A DNA stretch of 64,000 bases from the NCBI GenBank assembly GCA_046351455.1, contig JAXLYM010000010.1, positions 248,001 through 312,000 of the forward strand. Direction: 5' to 3'. Each line of letters begins with the position of its first letter. The first letter of the stretch is position 1. Source of the DNA: JADJRH01 sp046351455 (GTDB lineage: Bacteria; Myxococcota_A; Polyangia; Polyangiales; Polyangiaceae). A model generated the notes under the pieces. It was not told where the DNA came from and did not search any database. It worked only from the letters and a program-made list of their open reading frames with translations. Both the position numbers and the translations under genes were made by a program. Below, one piece after another: positions 16,611 to 25,907 of this stretch.

Positions 16611-17549
16611 ATGCGTGCGTCCGCCGCGACGCTAGGATGCCCCGCGTTGCAACCGATCACGCCCGCCGCGCTGCTGGATCCGCTGCTCGATCTGCTGCTC
16701 TTGCTGCTGCTCGCGCTCGTGATCGCGTCGCGCCGGAAGAAGGGCGCGGGGTCGTCGAAGGCCGCATCCGCGAACGACGCGGCGCCCGCACGCGAGGAGA
16801 CCAGCGCGAACGACGGCTCCTCTCCTGCGCCCGCGCGGCCGAGCCTCCCGGTGCGGCTCCTCTCGCTGCGGCCTCCGCCGGTGCGGCGGCGGTACGGGCT
16901 CTACATCGGCTGGTTCGTGTGGGCGACGCTGTGGCTCTTCGCGACGCCGCGCGTGTCGTTCGGGGCGCTCTCGCTCCTGGAGGTGCCGCCCGTCGATGTG
17001 CGCGCCGCCCTCGGCGATACGCCCGAAGAGCGCACCGCGATGGTCGTCCTCACCGGCGGCGCCCTCACGCCGAAGCCCGGCGTCTCCCGGCCGGAGCTCC
17101 TGCAAGGCGCGTCGATGCCGCGGGCGCTCGGGGCCGCGCGGCTCTACCACGAGCGGCCCGTCGGGCACGTGATCGTCACCGGACGCGCCGATTCGTGGGA
17201 CTTTCCGGACGAGTGCGCCGACGCGATGGCCGACGTGCTCGTCGCGTTCGGCGTGCCGAAGGAGCGCATCATCGTGGAGCCGCTCGCCATGGATACGCGG
17301 CAAAACGCGCTCTATTCGACGTGGATCCTCCGCGCGCTCGACGTCGACAAGGTCGTGGTCGTGACGAGCGCGCTGCACATCCCGCGGTCCATCTTCGAGT
17401 TCGAGCGCGCCGGGCAGAAGGTGATCGGCGCGCCCGTCGATCACCGCTGGGAGAAGCCCGAAGGCTGGGCGCCGTACATGCCGTCGATGATCTCGCTCGT
17501 TCGCATGGGCCAGGTGCTCCACGAGGTCCTCGGGCGCTTCAAGCCGTAG
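16611..17549 (+). CDS. Membrane-anchored DUF218 (YdcF/ElyC/SanA-like) protein
   Basis: 312-residue protein with a very Leu-rich membrane helix (LLDLLLLLLLALVIA) near the N-terminus, a basic/Ser/Ala-rich loop, a second membrane segment (LYIGWFVWATLWLFA), then a DUF218 domain. The core motifs are MVVLTGGAL, VIVTGRADS, EPLAMDTRQNALYS and VVVVTSALHIPRS. DUF218 proteins (SanA, ElyC, YdcF) act in envelope integrity or bind nucleotides/SAM; the exact reaction is not known. Start uncertain: ATG 16611 is reported, but TTG 16647 with AGGA 9 nt upstream would put the first helix right at the N-terminus. A palindromic repeat element begins 18 nt after the stop. Confidence 0.75.
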   Translation: MRASAATLGCPALQPITPAALLDPLLDLLLLLLLALVIASRRKKGAGSSKAASANDAAPAREETSANDGSSPAPARPSLPVRLLSLRPPPVRRRYGLYIGWFVWATLWLFATPRVSFGALSLLEVPPVDVRAALGDTPEERTAMVVLTGGALTPKPGVSRPELLQGASMPRALGAARLYHERPVGHVIVTGRADSWDFPDECADAMADVLVAFGVPKERIIVEPLAMDTRQNALYSTWILRALDVDKVVVVTSALHIPRSIFEFERAGQKVIGAPVDHRWEKPEGWAPYMPSMISLVRMGQVLHEVLGRFKP

Positions 17550-17566
17550 AAACGTCCGCGTGCGCA

Positions 17567-17640
17567 GGCCCCTCCCTTCGCGAACGACAGTGAGCGATTT
17601 GGGAGGGGCGGGCACGCGCAGCGTGACCGGGGGTGGGCAT
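17567..17640 (-). repeat. Dispersed palindromic element, copy 1
   Basis: Reverse-strand copy of an element also found at 49991-50064. It has a long stem of CCCCTCCC (17569-17576) with GGGAGGGG (17601-17608), inner TCGC/GCGA pairing, and a second small stem CACGC (17613-17617)/GCGTG (17621-17625) around a 3-base loop. It lies between two genes of the same direction, where it could end transcription. The shared core CCCCTCCCAAATCGCTC is identical in both copies. Confidence 0.75.
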
Positions 17641-17693
17641 CGCTCCGTCTGAGGCTTGCGTCCGCGCGGCGCTGCTCGTAAGCCGCGCGCACC

Positions 17694-18701
17694 TTGGCGA
17701 AGAAGAACACGGCATTCTCGGTCCTGGTCGGCGACATCGGCGGCACGAACACGCGGCTGCGCATCGCGGATCCGACGGGGCGCCGCGCGTACGCGGAGCA
17801 GGTCTTCCCGTCGCGGGAGCTCGCGAGCTTCGAGGACGCCGCGCGCCCGTTCCTCGCGAAGGCGGACGCGCCGCACCCGCGCGTGGCCGTCGTCGGCGTC
17901 GCGGGCCCCGTCACGAACGGCGTCGCGCACGTCACGAACCTGCCGTGGAAGCTCGACGAGCGCGCGCTCGCCCGGCACCTCAAGATCGATCGCTTCCTGC
18001 TCAAGAACGACCTCGTCGTCGTCGCGCGCGGCTGCCTCGACGGCCGGCGCACCGCGGTCGCCCTCACGGACAAGCCCGTCTCGCCGAAGGGGAAGAACTG
18101 CGCGGTGCTCGCGGCGGGCACGGGCCTCGGCGAGGCGAAGCTCCTGTGGGACGGCGAGAAGCACCTCGCCTTCGCGACCGAGGGCGGACACGGCGATTTC
18201 GCCCCGCAATCCCCGCTCGAAATCGATCTCTGGCACTTCATGAAAGGCCGCTTCCCCGACCACGTGAGCTACGAGCGCCTGCTCTCCGGCGACGGCCTCG
18301 GCGCGCTGTACGACTTCTTCGCGTCGCGCGGCGGCCGGGAGCCCGCGAGCGTGCGCGGCAAGCTGATGGAGGGCGATCGCAACGCCGCGATCTGCGAGCT
18401 GGGCCTCGCCGGAAAGCACCGTCCGGCGGCGCGCGCCGTGGACCTCTTCGCGACGCTCTACGGCGCGGAGGCCGGCAACATGGCATTGCGCGAGCTCGCG
18501 CTCGGAGGCGTATTCCTGGCCGGCAACATCGCCCGTCAGATCGTGACCGCCCGCCGCGACCTCTTCATGGAGGCCTTCCTGAAGAAGGGCCGCTTCGCCG
18601 ACATGCTCGCGGGCGTCCCGGTGGCAGTTGTGGGCGACCCGTTCGTGGGAGTGCGCGGCGCGATGGCCTTTGCGCGCGACGCCCTCGCAGAAGGCGCCTG
18701 A
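17694..18701 (+). CDS. glk: Glucokinase
   Basis: 335-residue proteobacterial-type glucokinase: phosphorylates glucose with ATP to glucose 6-phosphate in the cytoplasm, feeding glycolysis. The ATP phosphate loop is VLVGDIGGTNTRLRIAD at the N-terminus; further marks are VAGPVTNG, TNLPWKL, LLKNDLVVVARG with the catalytic Asp, AAGTGLGEA, and the sugar-site EGGHGDFAP near residue 163; GGVFLAGNIA near the C-terminus matches the family. Length is normal. The start is a TTG (17694) without a clear ribosome-binding site, but the conserved fold begins a few residues in. A 13-bp perfect hairpin starts 6 bases after the stop. Neighbours do not form a sugar operon. Confidence 0.9.
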   Translation: MAKKNTAFSVLVGDIGGTNTRLRIADPTGRRAYAEQVFPSRELASFEDAARPFLAKADAPHPRVAVVGVAGPVTNGVAHVTNLPWKLDERALARHLKIDRFLLKNDLVVVARGCLDGRRTAVALTDKPVSPKGKNCAVLAAGTGLGEAKLLWDGEKHLAFATEGGHGDFAPQSPLEIDLWHFMKGRFPDHVSYERLLSGDGLGALYDFFASRGGREPASVRGKLMEGDRNAAICELGLAGKHRPAARAVDLFATLYGAEAGNMALRELALGGVFLAGNIARQIVTARRDLFMEAFLKKGRFADMLAGVPVAVVGDPFVGVRGAMAFARDALAEGA

Positions 18702-18706
18702 ACACC

Positions 18707-18739
18707 CCCCTTCGCAGCGACTGGCACGCTGCGAAGGGG
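18707..18739 (+). terminator. Perfect 13-bp hairpin behind glk
   Basis: CCCCTTCGCAGCG at 18707-18719 pairs without mismatch with CGCTGCGAAGGGG at 18727-18739 around a 7-base loop. It begins 6 bases after the glucokinase stop. There is no T run, so it is either a Rho-independent terminator of the T-poor kind seen in high-GC bacteria or an mRNA 3'-end stabiliser. Confidence 0.65.
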
Positions 18740-18930
18740 CCTGTTCCAACACTCCCTTTCGCGGCGCGGGAGCCTCCCTTCCCCGCGCTCCGTCCCCAGC
18801 GCTCGCGAGGGCGATCCCCCGCGGCTCTCGCGGCGGTTCGCGAAGAGCAGCCCGACCGCGCCCGCCGCCCCCGCCCGTCGTGCGCCGCCCCGGAATTCGA
18901 GGCCCGTTTGGTGCTACCGTCGGCGCGCAC

Positions 18931-19737
18931 ATGACCAACGTCTCCCCGTACCGAGCGCGCCCAGGCGCCATCTCCACCGTGGTGGTGCGCCCGTTCGTCT
19001 TGCCCCGCCGGGTGCTCGCCTTCTTCGGCGCCCTCTTCGCGATACCGCTCCTCCTGCACGTCTTCCTGTGGTCGCGCGTCGTGACCGTGAGCTGCGCGCG
19101 CGAGGCCGGAGAGCGGGTCTTTTGCGACGTCGACGAGACCTCGATCGCCCTCTCCAATCGGAGCCGACAGGACGCGACCGGCGCGCTCCGAGCCGACGTG
19201 CGCGGCGAGGTTTATCGAACGCGCGGCGACATGTGGATCGTGCTGATTGACCGTCGCGGCGAGACCGACCTCACCTCCGGCTTCAACGGCGACAAGACTG
19301 GACAGCAGGCGGCGGCGGACGCGCTCACAGCCTTCTTGCAGAGCCGCGGTCGGGGCTCGGTCACCATCACCTTCGGCTCGCGGTGGCTGGCGGGGCAGAT
19401 CTTCCTGACCATCTATGCCATCTTGCTCCTGGTCCTGTATCCCATCTTCGGCCAGACGCTCCGCGCCACCGCCGACCGAAGCCGAGATACCATGGAGCTG
19501 CGCCGCCGCCTCTGGCCCCTCCCGAGCACGCGCGTCGTCCTGCCGGTGAGCCGCGTCGCCCGATTCGTCATCTCGTCCGGGCAGCCCCGCCGTTACCGCC
19601 TGGCGGCCGTGACCGACGATGGGCAACACCACCCGCTGACATGGCCCGTCGGAACAGCCACCATCCTGGCCCCCGCCGCCGAAGCTCTCACCGCCTGGGC
19701 CGAGAAAGAGCGCGCCAGTTATCGCTCCACCGGGTGA
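18931..19737 (+). CDS. Integral membrane protein, function unknown
   Basis: 268-residue protein with two strong membrane helices: VLAFFGALFAIPLLLHVFLW near residue 28 and FLTIYAILLLVLYPIFG near 157. The ~100 residues between them (two Cys in SCAREAGERVFCDVD, then beta-rich sequence) are probably outside the membrane; the C-terminal ~90 residues face the other side and are rich in Arg and Pro. No family recognised; the layout recalls small bacterial PH-domain-like or photosystem assembly-like membrane proteins, but no motif confirms this. ATG 18931 is the first start after the glk hairpin region and leaves the first helix near the N-terminus. Confidence 0.7.
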   Translation: MTNVSPYRARPGAISTVVVRPFVLPRRVLAFFGALFAIPLLLHVFLWSRVVTVSCAREAGERVFCDVDETSIALSNRSRQDATGALRADVRGEVYRTRGDMWIVLIDRRGETDLTSGFNGDKTGQQAAADALTAFLQSRGRGSVTITFGSRWLAGQIFLTIYAILLLVLYPIFGQTLRATADRSRDTMELRRRLWPLPSTRVVLPVSRVARFVISSGQPRRYRLAAVTDDGQHHPLTWPVGTATILAPAAEALTAWAEKERASYRSTG

Positions 19738-19778
19738 AGACGCCGACTCGCGCGCTCATCGCAAGGCCCCAGAAGCAG

Positions 19779-21686
19779 TCAACGACGGTCGCGGCGGCGC
19801 TTCACGAGGATCATCCCCAGCGCAGCCGCGACCAGCCACGCCGCGTCATTGTCACTCTCGCCGGCCGTCCGGCACCCGCAGCCGCCGCCTCCGCCGGAGC
19901 CCGAGCCGCCGCCTCCGCCGTTGTTGCCCGCGCCGCTCCCGCCGGTGCCGTTTCCGCCCGAGCCGTTTCCGCCCGTGGCGCCGCCGCCGGTGCTGGATCC
20001 GCCGCTGCCGCCGGTCCCGCCGGTCCCGCCCGTCGGGAGCTGGTTCGGGTTCTTGCCCGTCACGACGAGCATGCCAATCGACTCCGCGGGGAGCTGCACC
20101 GTGACAGCCCCGTTCGTGACGTCGAACTGGCCGGCGTTCGCGATCGTCGCACCCCCGTTGTTGCTGTACAGCGTGGCCTTCGGGTCCGGCTCGAAATTGC
20201 CCACGTTGACCTCGATGCTGGCGTTCCCGAAGCCCTCGTTCACGAGCGCCACCGTGAGCCGCGTCTCCCCCGCCGCCGCGTACGCCTCCACCCCGGACGT
20301 GTCCGACGTGGCCTTCACGCTCACCTTCTCGAACCCGGCCCCCTGACCGTCGTAGTTGCGGTACAGCCGGTACGCCGCGAACGCCGGCTCGCTCGGATCC
20401 GGCGGGCCCCACGCGGTCGCGACGTGCGCCCCCTCCCGCGCGAAGAGGCCGAGCACCTCCGCGTACGTGACGCCGCCGACGGCCTGATCGTGCGAATAGA
20501 AATCGTACTCGCTGATCGCCAGCTTCGTCCCCGGATAGTGCTGATCCACCCAGTCGCGCATGCGCGGCAAGAGGCGGATATTGTCATTGATCCACGAAGG
20601 ATCCGTGTAATTCGGATCCCAGAGCGATCGGGTGTTCTCCGGCGCGTTTCCGCCCTGCGGGTAATAGTGCAGATCCAGGTAATGCAGGATGCGCTTGCCG
20701 TTCTGCTGCTCGTAGGCCTTCGCCTGATCGAGGAGCCACGCGACCAGCTCCTCGCCCCCGTGCGCCGCGCGATCCGGGTTATTGGGCCCGCAGCCCTGCG
20801 AGATGTCGTCCTTGTCGGAGCACAGGTAATTGGGCCATCCCCACTCGGCCGGACCGGCGATCTCCGCCGTCGGATCCGCCTCCAGGATGGCGACCGCATA
20901 GTCGCGCATGCGCTGCCACAGCTCGTCGTACCCGAGCTTCTCTTTGCGGATATCGTGGTGCGTGGAGGACCAGAGCGCCGGCTCGTTGTCGAGGGCGTAG
21001 ATGCGCTTTCCGTTCGAGGGGCCGAACTTCTGCACGAGGTACGTCACCCACGTCTTGGCCCACTCCGGGGTGGTCGCGACGGAGCTCGTCGTCTGCGGCC
21101 CGCAGTCGATGTAGCCGCCGCCGGGCGCGAGGCCGTCTCCGCAGTTGTCGTCGTACGGATCGAAGGAGCTCTGATTCGGGTGCGCGCTCTTCGGGCAGCC
21201 GCACGTGAACGGGTGATTGTACTTGGCCGGACTCTCCATCTTCGCGACCCAGCCGATGGTCGGGATGGTGAACAGCGCGACCGCCCCCTTGTCGCTCATC
21301 TGCTTCAGGAAGGCGTTCGCGCTCGACTGCTCCTTCGGGTCGTTCGGCGGGTTCTGGCAATAGTTCTGGTCCCCGCCCCAGCAGCCGGGGATGTTCTCGA
21401 AGTAGTAGTCCGCCGCGGTGTTGACGTTGTCGTTCTCGTAATTGTACCGCGTGACCGAGTTGCCGCCCCAGCGCCCCACGGTGATCTTGCCCTGATCGAG
21501 CTGGGCGTTGCTTGGGAAATTGAGGCCGAAGATGAGCGGCGAGATCGTGTGCTGATCCGCGGACGGATCCACGAGCACCTTGGCCTGTCCGAGCGCGCTT
21601 TGCGCGAACAAAACTGGCAGCATTCCAGCGCCGAGCGCCAGGATCGAACGAGTGAATCCAAGTCGAAGAGAGCGCGTACGCAGCAT
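19779..21686 (-). CDS. Glycoside hydrolase family 44 with MYXO-CTERM tail
   Basis: 635-residue secreted glycosidase. Signal peptide at 1-34 (cleavage after ALGQA). Residues ~36-520 match GH44 (endoglucanase/xyloglucanase) with ITVGRWGGNSVTRYNYENDN, the acid/base Glu in YALDNEPALWSSTHHD (about residue 232) and the nucleophile Glu in AISEYDFYS (about 395), plus a C-terminal beta domain. A long Gly/Ser/Asn linker leads to a MYXO-CTERM-type tail: GCGCRT, a helix (AAWLVAAALGMILV) and KRRRDRR. Such tails are thought to be cut and anchored at the surface in myxobacteria. Likely role: breakdown of beta-glucans such as cellulose or xyloglucan at the cell surface. It stands alone; flanking genes are unrelated. 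Confidence 0.88.
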   Translation of the reverse strand: MLRTRSLRLGFTRSILALGAGMLPVLFAQSALGQAKVLVDPSADQHTISPLIFGLNFPSNAQLDQGKITVGRWGGNSVTRYNYENDNVNTAADYYFENIPGCWGGDQNYCQNPPNDPKEQSSANAFLKQMSDKGAVALFTIPTIGWVAKMESPAKYNHPFTCGCPKSAHPNQSSFDPYDDNCGDGLAPGGGYIDCGPQTTSSVATTPEWAKTWVTYLVQKFGPSNGKRIYALDNEPALWSSTHHDIRKEKLGYDELWQRMRDYAVAILEADPTAEIAGPAEWGWPNYLCSDKDDISQGCGPNNPDRAAHGGEELVAWLLDQAKAYEQQNGKRILHYLDLHYYPQGGNAPENTRSLWDPNYTDPSWINDNIRLLPRMRDWVDQHYPGTKLAISEYDFYSHDQAVGGVTYAEVLGLFAREGAHVATAWGPPDPSEPAFAAYRLYRNYDGQGAGFEKVSVKATSDTSGVEAYAAAGETRLTVALVNEGFGNASIEVNVGNFEPDPKATLYSNNGGATIANAGQFDVTNGAVTVQLPAESIGMLVVTGKNPNQLPTGGTGGTGGSGGSSTGGGATGGNGSGGNGTGGSGAGNNGGGGGSGSGGGGGCGCRTAGESDNDAAWLVAAALGMILVKRRRDRR

Positions 21687-21786
21687 GAGGACCTCCTCCG
21701 CGAAGCCTCGCGGAAAGCCCCGCTAGACTAACCCTCTTCGCGCCGGATGGCACCCCGAACAGCTCTCGAATTTCTCTCTTTGACGA

Positions 21787-22779
21787 TTATCCCTGCGGCG
21801 GGAACAGCGATGTCGGCGGGTCCCACTGGGTCGGACGGACGAGCACCACGGTGATGTTGTCGGGGCCGCCGGCCGCGTTCGCCTCGTCGATGAGGAGCGT
21901 CGTCGCCTCGCGCAGATCGTCCGCGTCCGTGAGGATCCGGCGCACGATCGCGGGGGGCACCGTCGTCCACAAGCCGTCGCTGCAGAGCAAGTACACGTCG
22001 CCGGGGACGCGGCGGTCCGTGCGCATCGTCACCTGCACGTCCACGAAGGCGCCCAGGCAGCGCGTCAGCGTGCCCTCGTGCTGGCGCACCACCTCGGGAT
22101 CCGCGTTCTCGCCGTGCAGCCGCACGTACTCGGCCGCGATCGAGTCGTCCTCCGTGAGCGCGGTGAGCTGGCCGTCCCGCAGGCGGTACACGCGCGAATC
22201 GCCGACGTGCGCGATGATCGCGTAGCCGCGCACCACGAGCACCGCCGCGATCGTCGTTCCCATGCCCGCGACCACGGGGTAGCGGATGCCCGCGGAGTGG
22301 ATCGCCGCGTTCGCCTGGTGCAGCGCCATGCGGAAGAGATCGATCGCCGGCCGCGGGAGGGCGTCGGCGTCGTTGAGGTTCGGCTGCGTCGGATCCGGGT
22401 CGAGATCGCGCATCATCTCGGCGATCTCCTGCACGGCCATGCGCGACGCGATGTCGCCGGCCGGGTGCCCGCCGAGGCCGTCCGCCACCATCGCGAGGCC
22501 GAGCTCCGTCACGATCTCGAAGGCGTCCTCGTTGCGCTGACGGACGCGGCCCGGGTGGCTCAGGCCGTACGCTTCGATCGGGCCCTTCGGGCGGGATCGG
22601 CCGCCGATCGCTGGGATTTCGTTCGTGTCGCCGGCACCTGCGGAGGACGCTCGTGAGCTCGTGTCGCCGCCTGAACGACCTTCGCGTTCCGTCGTTGGCT
22701 CGTCCGCGATTTGCTCCACCTGATCCACCTGACCTCCGCACCCACCCCCTGTCTCAGTCGGTTCCCGCCGTGTTGGCAA
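21787..22779 (-). CDS. PP2C-family Ser/Thr protein phosphatase
   Basis: 330-residue metal-dependent phosphatase; removes phosphate from Ser/Thr of target proteins. After ~65 variable residues the PP2C core shows RQRNEDAFEI, MVADGLGGHPAGDIAS with the metal-binding Asp-Gly, GMGTTIAAVL, IAHVGDSRVYRL, LLCSDGLWTTV and GGPDNITVVLV: all catalytic metal ligands are present. No membrane segment, so cytoplasmic. The listed start is a TTG; a GTG at 22728, 4 nt after GGAGG, is a better-supported alternative giving about 313 residues. It may counteract Hanks-type kinases such as the one at 41205-44165, but it is not linked to one. Confidence 0.88.
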   Translation of the reverse strand: MPTRREPTETGGGCGGQVDQVEQIADEPTTEREGRSGGDTSSRASSAGAGDTNEIPAIGGRSRPKGPIEAYGLSHPGRVRQRNEDAFEIVTELGLAMVADGLGGHPAGDIASRMAVQEIAEMMRDLDPDPTQPNLNDADALPRPAIDLFRMALHQANAAIHSAGIRYPVVAGMGTTIAAVLVVRGYAIIAHVGDSRVYRLRDGQLTALTEDDSIAAEYVRLHGENADPEVVRQHEGTLTRCLGAFVDVQVTMRTDRRVPGDVYLLCSDGLWTTVPPAIVRRILTDADDLREATTLLIDEANAAGGPDNITVVLVRPTQWDPPTSLFPPQG

Positions 22780-22911
22780 ACCGGATCCTGCCCTCTTTCC
22801 GCGCCCGATGCCAGACCCTTTCTGTGGGCGCGCCGCACGGGGGGTTGGCTCAAGTTAGAACAATCCGTATCCAAAGGCACGACGCGCGGGGTGAAGACAG
22901 CCTGGATTCCA

Positions 22912-24165
22912 TCAGTCGCAGCGGAATCCGATGTAGAGGTTGTCGTCCCCGTTGACGTCACCGTCGGTGTTGAGGCCGAACATCTCCAGCAGCTTGCCGC
23001 CCAGGATGGTCTGCGTGCACGTGTTGTCGACCCCGTTGTCGTTGGTGCAGAAACCGTTGCGGATGCGGCCCCATTTGTCGGGCGGATCCGTGCAGCCGTT
23101 GCACGCGTCCCGCCAGCCGAAATACACGGTGCAGTGCGCGTCGAAGTACTCGGCGACGACCTTCGCGGGCGTGTCGCAGCCGACCGTCCCGTCCTCCGCG
23201 ATCGACGTCACGAGCTGGCCCGGCGGACAGACGCCCTTCGTCGTCGTGGTGCCCTCCTTCGGATCGTCGCAGTGGAGCGCCATGTAGAGCTTGTCGTTCC
23301 CGTCGACGTCGCCGCCGGGGTTGAGGCCGAACATCGGTACTTGCTTGTCGCCGAGCGTGTGCGTCGTGCACGTCCCCGTGTCCCCGAGGCCGACCGTGCA
23401 CCCCGAAGGCCCGACGGCGCCCCACCTGTCCGGCGCGCTCGTGCACCCGTCGCACGAGTCCCGCCAGCCCCAGTACAGGCTGCATTTCGTGTCCACGTGG
23501 TCCAGCACGGGGGCCGACCCGTTCACACAGACAGGCACGTAGTCCGCGTCGAAGCCGGCCGCGAAGCTGCCCAGCGGACACGGCCCCGGCGTGGTCGTGA
23601 AGTCGGCCACAGGGCACGAGAAGCCGAGGTGGATCTTGTCGTCCGTGTTGACGTTGCCGTCGAAGTTGACGCCGAACATCTGAATCGCCGCCCCGTCCAG
23701 CGTGGGAGTCGTGCACGTGTCGTCGGCGCCGGTCCCGTTCTCGCAGCCGGCCGGCGACGCGCGGCCCCATTTCGTCGGCGGCAGATCGCACCCGGTGCAG
23801 CTGTCCGTCCACCCGAGATAGAGCGAGCACTGGTCATTGACGGTGTCCCGCGCGACCGGCACGAGCGGCGCGCACACGAGCTGATGCGTCAGATCGAGCC
23901 CCGTCGCGAACTCCCCCGCTGGGCACGCGCCCGCGACGGGGCCAGTCATCGTGGGAGTCGAAGAGGTGCTGGAGGTGCTGGAGGAAGAGGAAGACGTCGT
24001 CTCCCCGCCGGACCCGCCGCCCCCGTGGCTCGGCGCCGTGGTCGTCGTGGAAGAGGCCCCTTGTCCGCCCGACCCCGTCTCGATCGACGTCGACGTGGCG
24101 CAGGCGAAGAGCCCGAGAGGCAGCGCGAAGACCAGCGAAGCACGAAGCGAAGAGGCCCGGATCAT
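22912..24165 (-). CDS. Lipoprotein with three ~105-residue Cys-rich repeats
   Basis: 417-residue exported protein, family not recognised. A signal peptide with lipobox (LGLFACAT) is followed by a Ser/Thr/Gly linker to about residue 73. The rest is three tandem copies of ~105 residues. Each has a Cys-Pro-x-Gly start, a SLYLGWTDSCTGC / SLYWGWRDSCDGC / TVYFGWRDACNGC motif, a KWGR/RWGA segment, and ends MFGxNxxGDVxxxDKLYxG with a final Cys. Conserved cysteines suggest disulfide-bonded domains; the Asp/Asn-rich end (DGDVNGDDN) could bind calcium. Surface binding or adhesion is a reasonable guess only. Confidence 0.8.
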   Translation of the reverse strand: MIRASSLRASLVFALPLGLFACATSTSIETGSGGQGASSTTTTAPSHGGGGSGGETTSSSSSSTSSTSSTPTMTGPVAGACPAGEFATGLDLTHQLVCAPLVPVARDTVNDQCSLYLGWTDSCTGCDLPPTKWGRASPAGCENGTGADDTCTTPTLDGAAIQMFGVNFDGNVNTDDKIHLGFSCPVADFTTTPGPCPLGSFAAGFDADYVPVCVNGSAPVLDHVDTKCSLYWGWRDSCDGCTSAPDRWGAVGPSGCTVGLGDTGTCTTHTLGDKQVPMFGLNPGGDVDGNDKLYMALHCDDPKEGTTTTKGVCPPGQLVTSIAEDGTVGCDTPAKVVAEYFDAHCTVYFGWRDACNGCTDPPDKWGRIRNGFCTNDNGVDNTCTQTILGGKLLEMFGLNTDGDVNGDDNLYIGFRCD

Positions 24166-24249
24166 CCCCCCCTTCTATCCTGTTTCTCTATTTCGATGGA
24201 GCCAATTCGCACGCGCGAATCGGAGCAACGTGAATGGTGACGATCGCCT

Positions 24250-25887
24250 TTACTGGACCCACTTCCACGCGAATCGCCGATACCCCTGCGTGCCGAGCAG
24301 GAGGTCCATCGCCTCGGGGGCGCGGCGGTCCTTGGAGAAGTAGAAGTTCGGCTCACGCACGGTCTGACCGGGCATCTCCGGCAAGAGGTACACCTGCGAG
24401 AGGATGTGACCCTCCTTGTCGTCGGCGTACTTGAGCACGGTGTCATCGACGACGGCGAGCGCCACGTCCGCGGACACGGGCTTTCCGCCGGCGTCCTTCG
24501 TCTCGACGGTGAGCGTCACCTTCTCGCGCGGAGAATACGTCTTTCGATCCGCCGTCACCTTCACGCTCATCTCCTGTCCGAGCCCGCGATACACGAGCCG
24601 CTCAGCGAGGGGCCGACCCTCGGTGTCGAACAGAGTGACGCGCACCGCGCCGGTGGAGCCCTTCGGGATCGGGAGCGCGATCACCGCCGCGTTTCCAGGG
24701 ATCGTGGGCGCCGCCACCTTCGCGATCAGCTTCTCGCGGAGCACCGCCGTCGCCAGCACGTCCTGCTTCGCCGAGCATTGCGCGCGGACCTTGATCTCGC
24801 CCTCGACCGACGTGAAGTCGTCCAGCGTGCGGATCGTGCAGCCGTCCGCCTTCGCGGTCGGGAGCGCGAACGTCTTGCCCGCGGCGCCCTTCGGCTTCGT
24901 GATCTTCACGTTGTACGCGCGGCCCTTCGCGGGCGTGATCGAGAAGCGCGCCATTCCGTTGTAGAGAGACTTGAAGTCTCCGATCATCGCGCCGCGGTCG
25001 TCGAACACCTGCCCTTCGACCTCGACAGGCTCGTTCTGCGGGTCGCGCGCCGACAGGTACACACGCGACGGAAGGCCGTCCACGAGGTCGCCGCCCTCGG
25101 GGAACAGACTGACCGTCACGTCTTCGAGCGCGATCGGGATGCGCCGCTGAATGGCCTCCACGAAGCCGCCGCCGTCCACCTGAATCGTGAGGAGCCCGTC
25201 GCCCTTCGCGATCTTCGAAGGCAGGAGGAACCGCACCCACGCGCGGCCCTTTTCATCCGGAAACACGTTGCTCCGCGTGACCTCGACGCCGTCCACCGTC
25301 ACGATGGCCGTCGCCTTCGCGCCGAGCAGCGGACCGCCCGTCGGCGCCTCGATCGTGACCTTGGCCGTCACCTCGTCGCCCGGGCCGTACGACGTCTTCA
25401 GGAAATCGAGCGTCTTCTTGATGCGCGGCGCCTCGTACGCGGCCACCGTGATCAGCCGATCTTGTTGACCGCCCGAGTCCGAGATCGCGCGGAGGGTGAA
25501 GCCGCCGCCCGCGATGCCCGCCGGAAGCTGAAAATCGTTGGTGGCCATTCCGGACCGCGACAAGACCCGCTTCTCCATCACCTTGGAGCCGCGCGCGTCG
25601 AGGAGCTGGAACGTCACGCCGTGCTCGCCGGCCGTGCCTTCGAGCGATTTGACGGCCACCTCCCACGCCCGGAACCAGATGGCCTCTCCGGGGTGGTAAA
25701 GGGGCTTGTCCGTCATCAGGTAGATGGTCTTTCCGGGCGTCGCGGCGAGCTGCGACTCCACGCGTTTCCCGAGCGAATCGAGGCGCGCCTTCGTCTCCGC
25801 GTCCTCCGCGATCGTGGGCAGCGCGGCGCCGAGGATCGATGTCGCCGCCGCCAGAGGACAGAGCTTGTTCAGGATGTTGCGAATCAT
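24250..25887 (-). CDS. Alpha-2-macroglobulin N-terminal half (MG1/MG2-type domains)
   Basis: 545-residue exported protein. Signal peptide at ~1-27 (cleavage near PTIAEDA). TIYLMTDKPLYHPGEAIWFR near residue 53 is the hallmark start of macroglobulin domains, and LDFLKTSYGPGDEVTAKVTI matches MG2. The C-terminal part (VSADVALAVVDDTVL and LLLGTQGYRRFAW) resembles the MG6/pre-bait segment of bacterial alpha-2-macroglobulins. It has no thioester domain: that half is encoded by the upstream gene, which ends 20 nt before this start, so the two are co-transcribed. Likely role with that partner: protease inhibition or trapping in the periplasm. GGGAG ~9 nt upstream supports ATG 25887. Confidence 0.8.
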   Translation of the reverse strand: MIRNILNKLCPLAAATSILGAALPTIAEDAETKARLDSLGKRVESQLAATPGKTIYLMTDKPLYHPGEAIWFRAWEVAVKSLEGTAGEHGVTFQLLDARGSKVMEKRVLSRSGMATNDFQLPAGIAGGGFTLRAISDSGGQQDRLITVAAYEAPRIKKTLDFLKTSYGPGDEVTAKVTIEAPTGGPLLGAKATAIVTVDGVEVTRSNVFPDEKGRAWVRFLLPSKIAKGDGLLTIQVDGGGFVEAIQRRIPIALEDVTVSLFPEGGDLVDGLPSRVYLSARDPQNEPVEVEGQVFDDRGAMIGDFKSLYNGMARFSITPAKGRAYNVKITKPKGAAGKTFALPTAKADGCTIRTLDDFTSVEGEIKVRAQCSAKQDVLATAVLREKLIAKVAAPTIPGNAAVIALPIPKGSTGAVRVTLFDTEGRPLAERLVYRGLGQEMSVKVTADRKTYSPREKVTLTVETKDAGGKPVSADVALAVVDDTVLKYADDKEGHILSQVYLLPEMPGQTVREPNFYFSKDRRAPEAMDLLLGTQGYRRFAWKWVQ

Positions 25888-25907
25888 GGTCTTTGGCTCC
25901 CTCGTGC

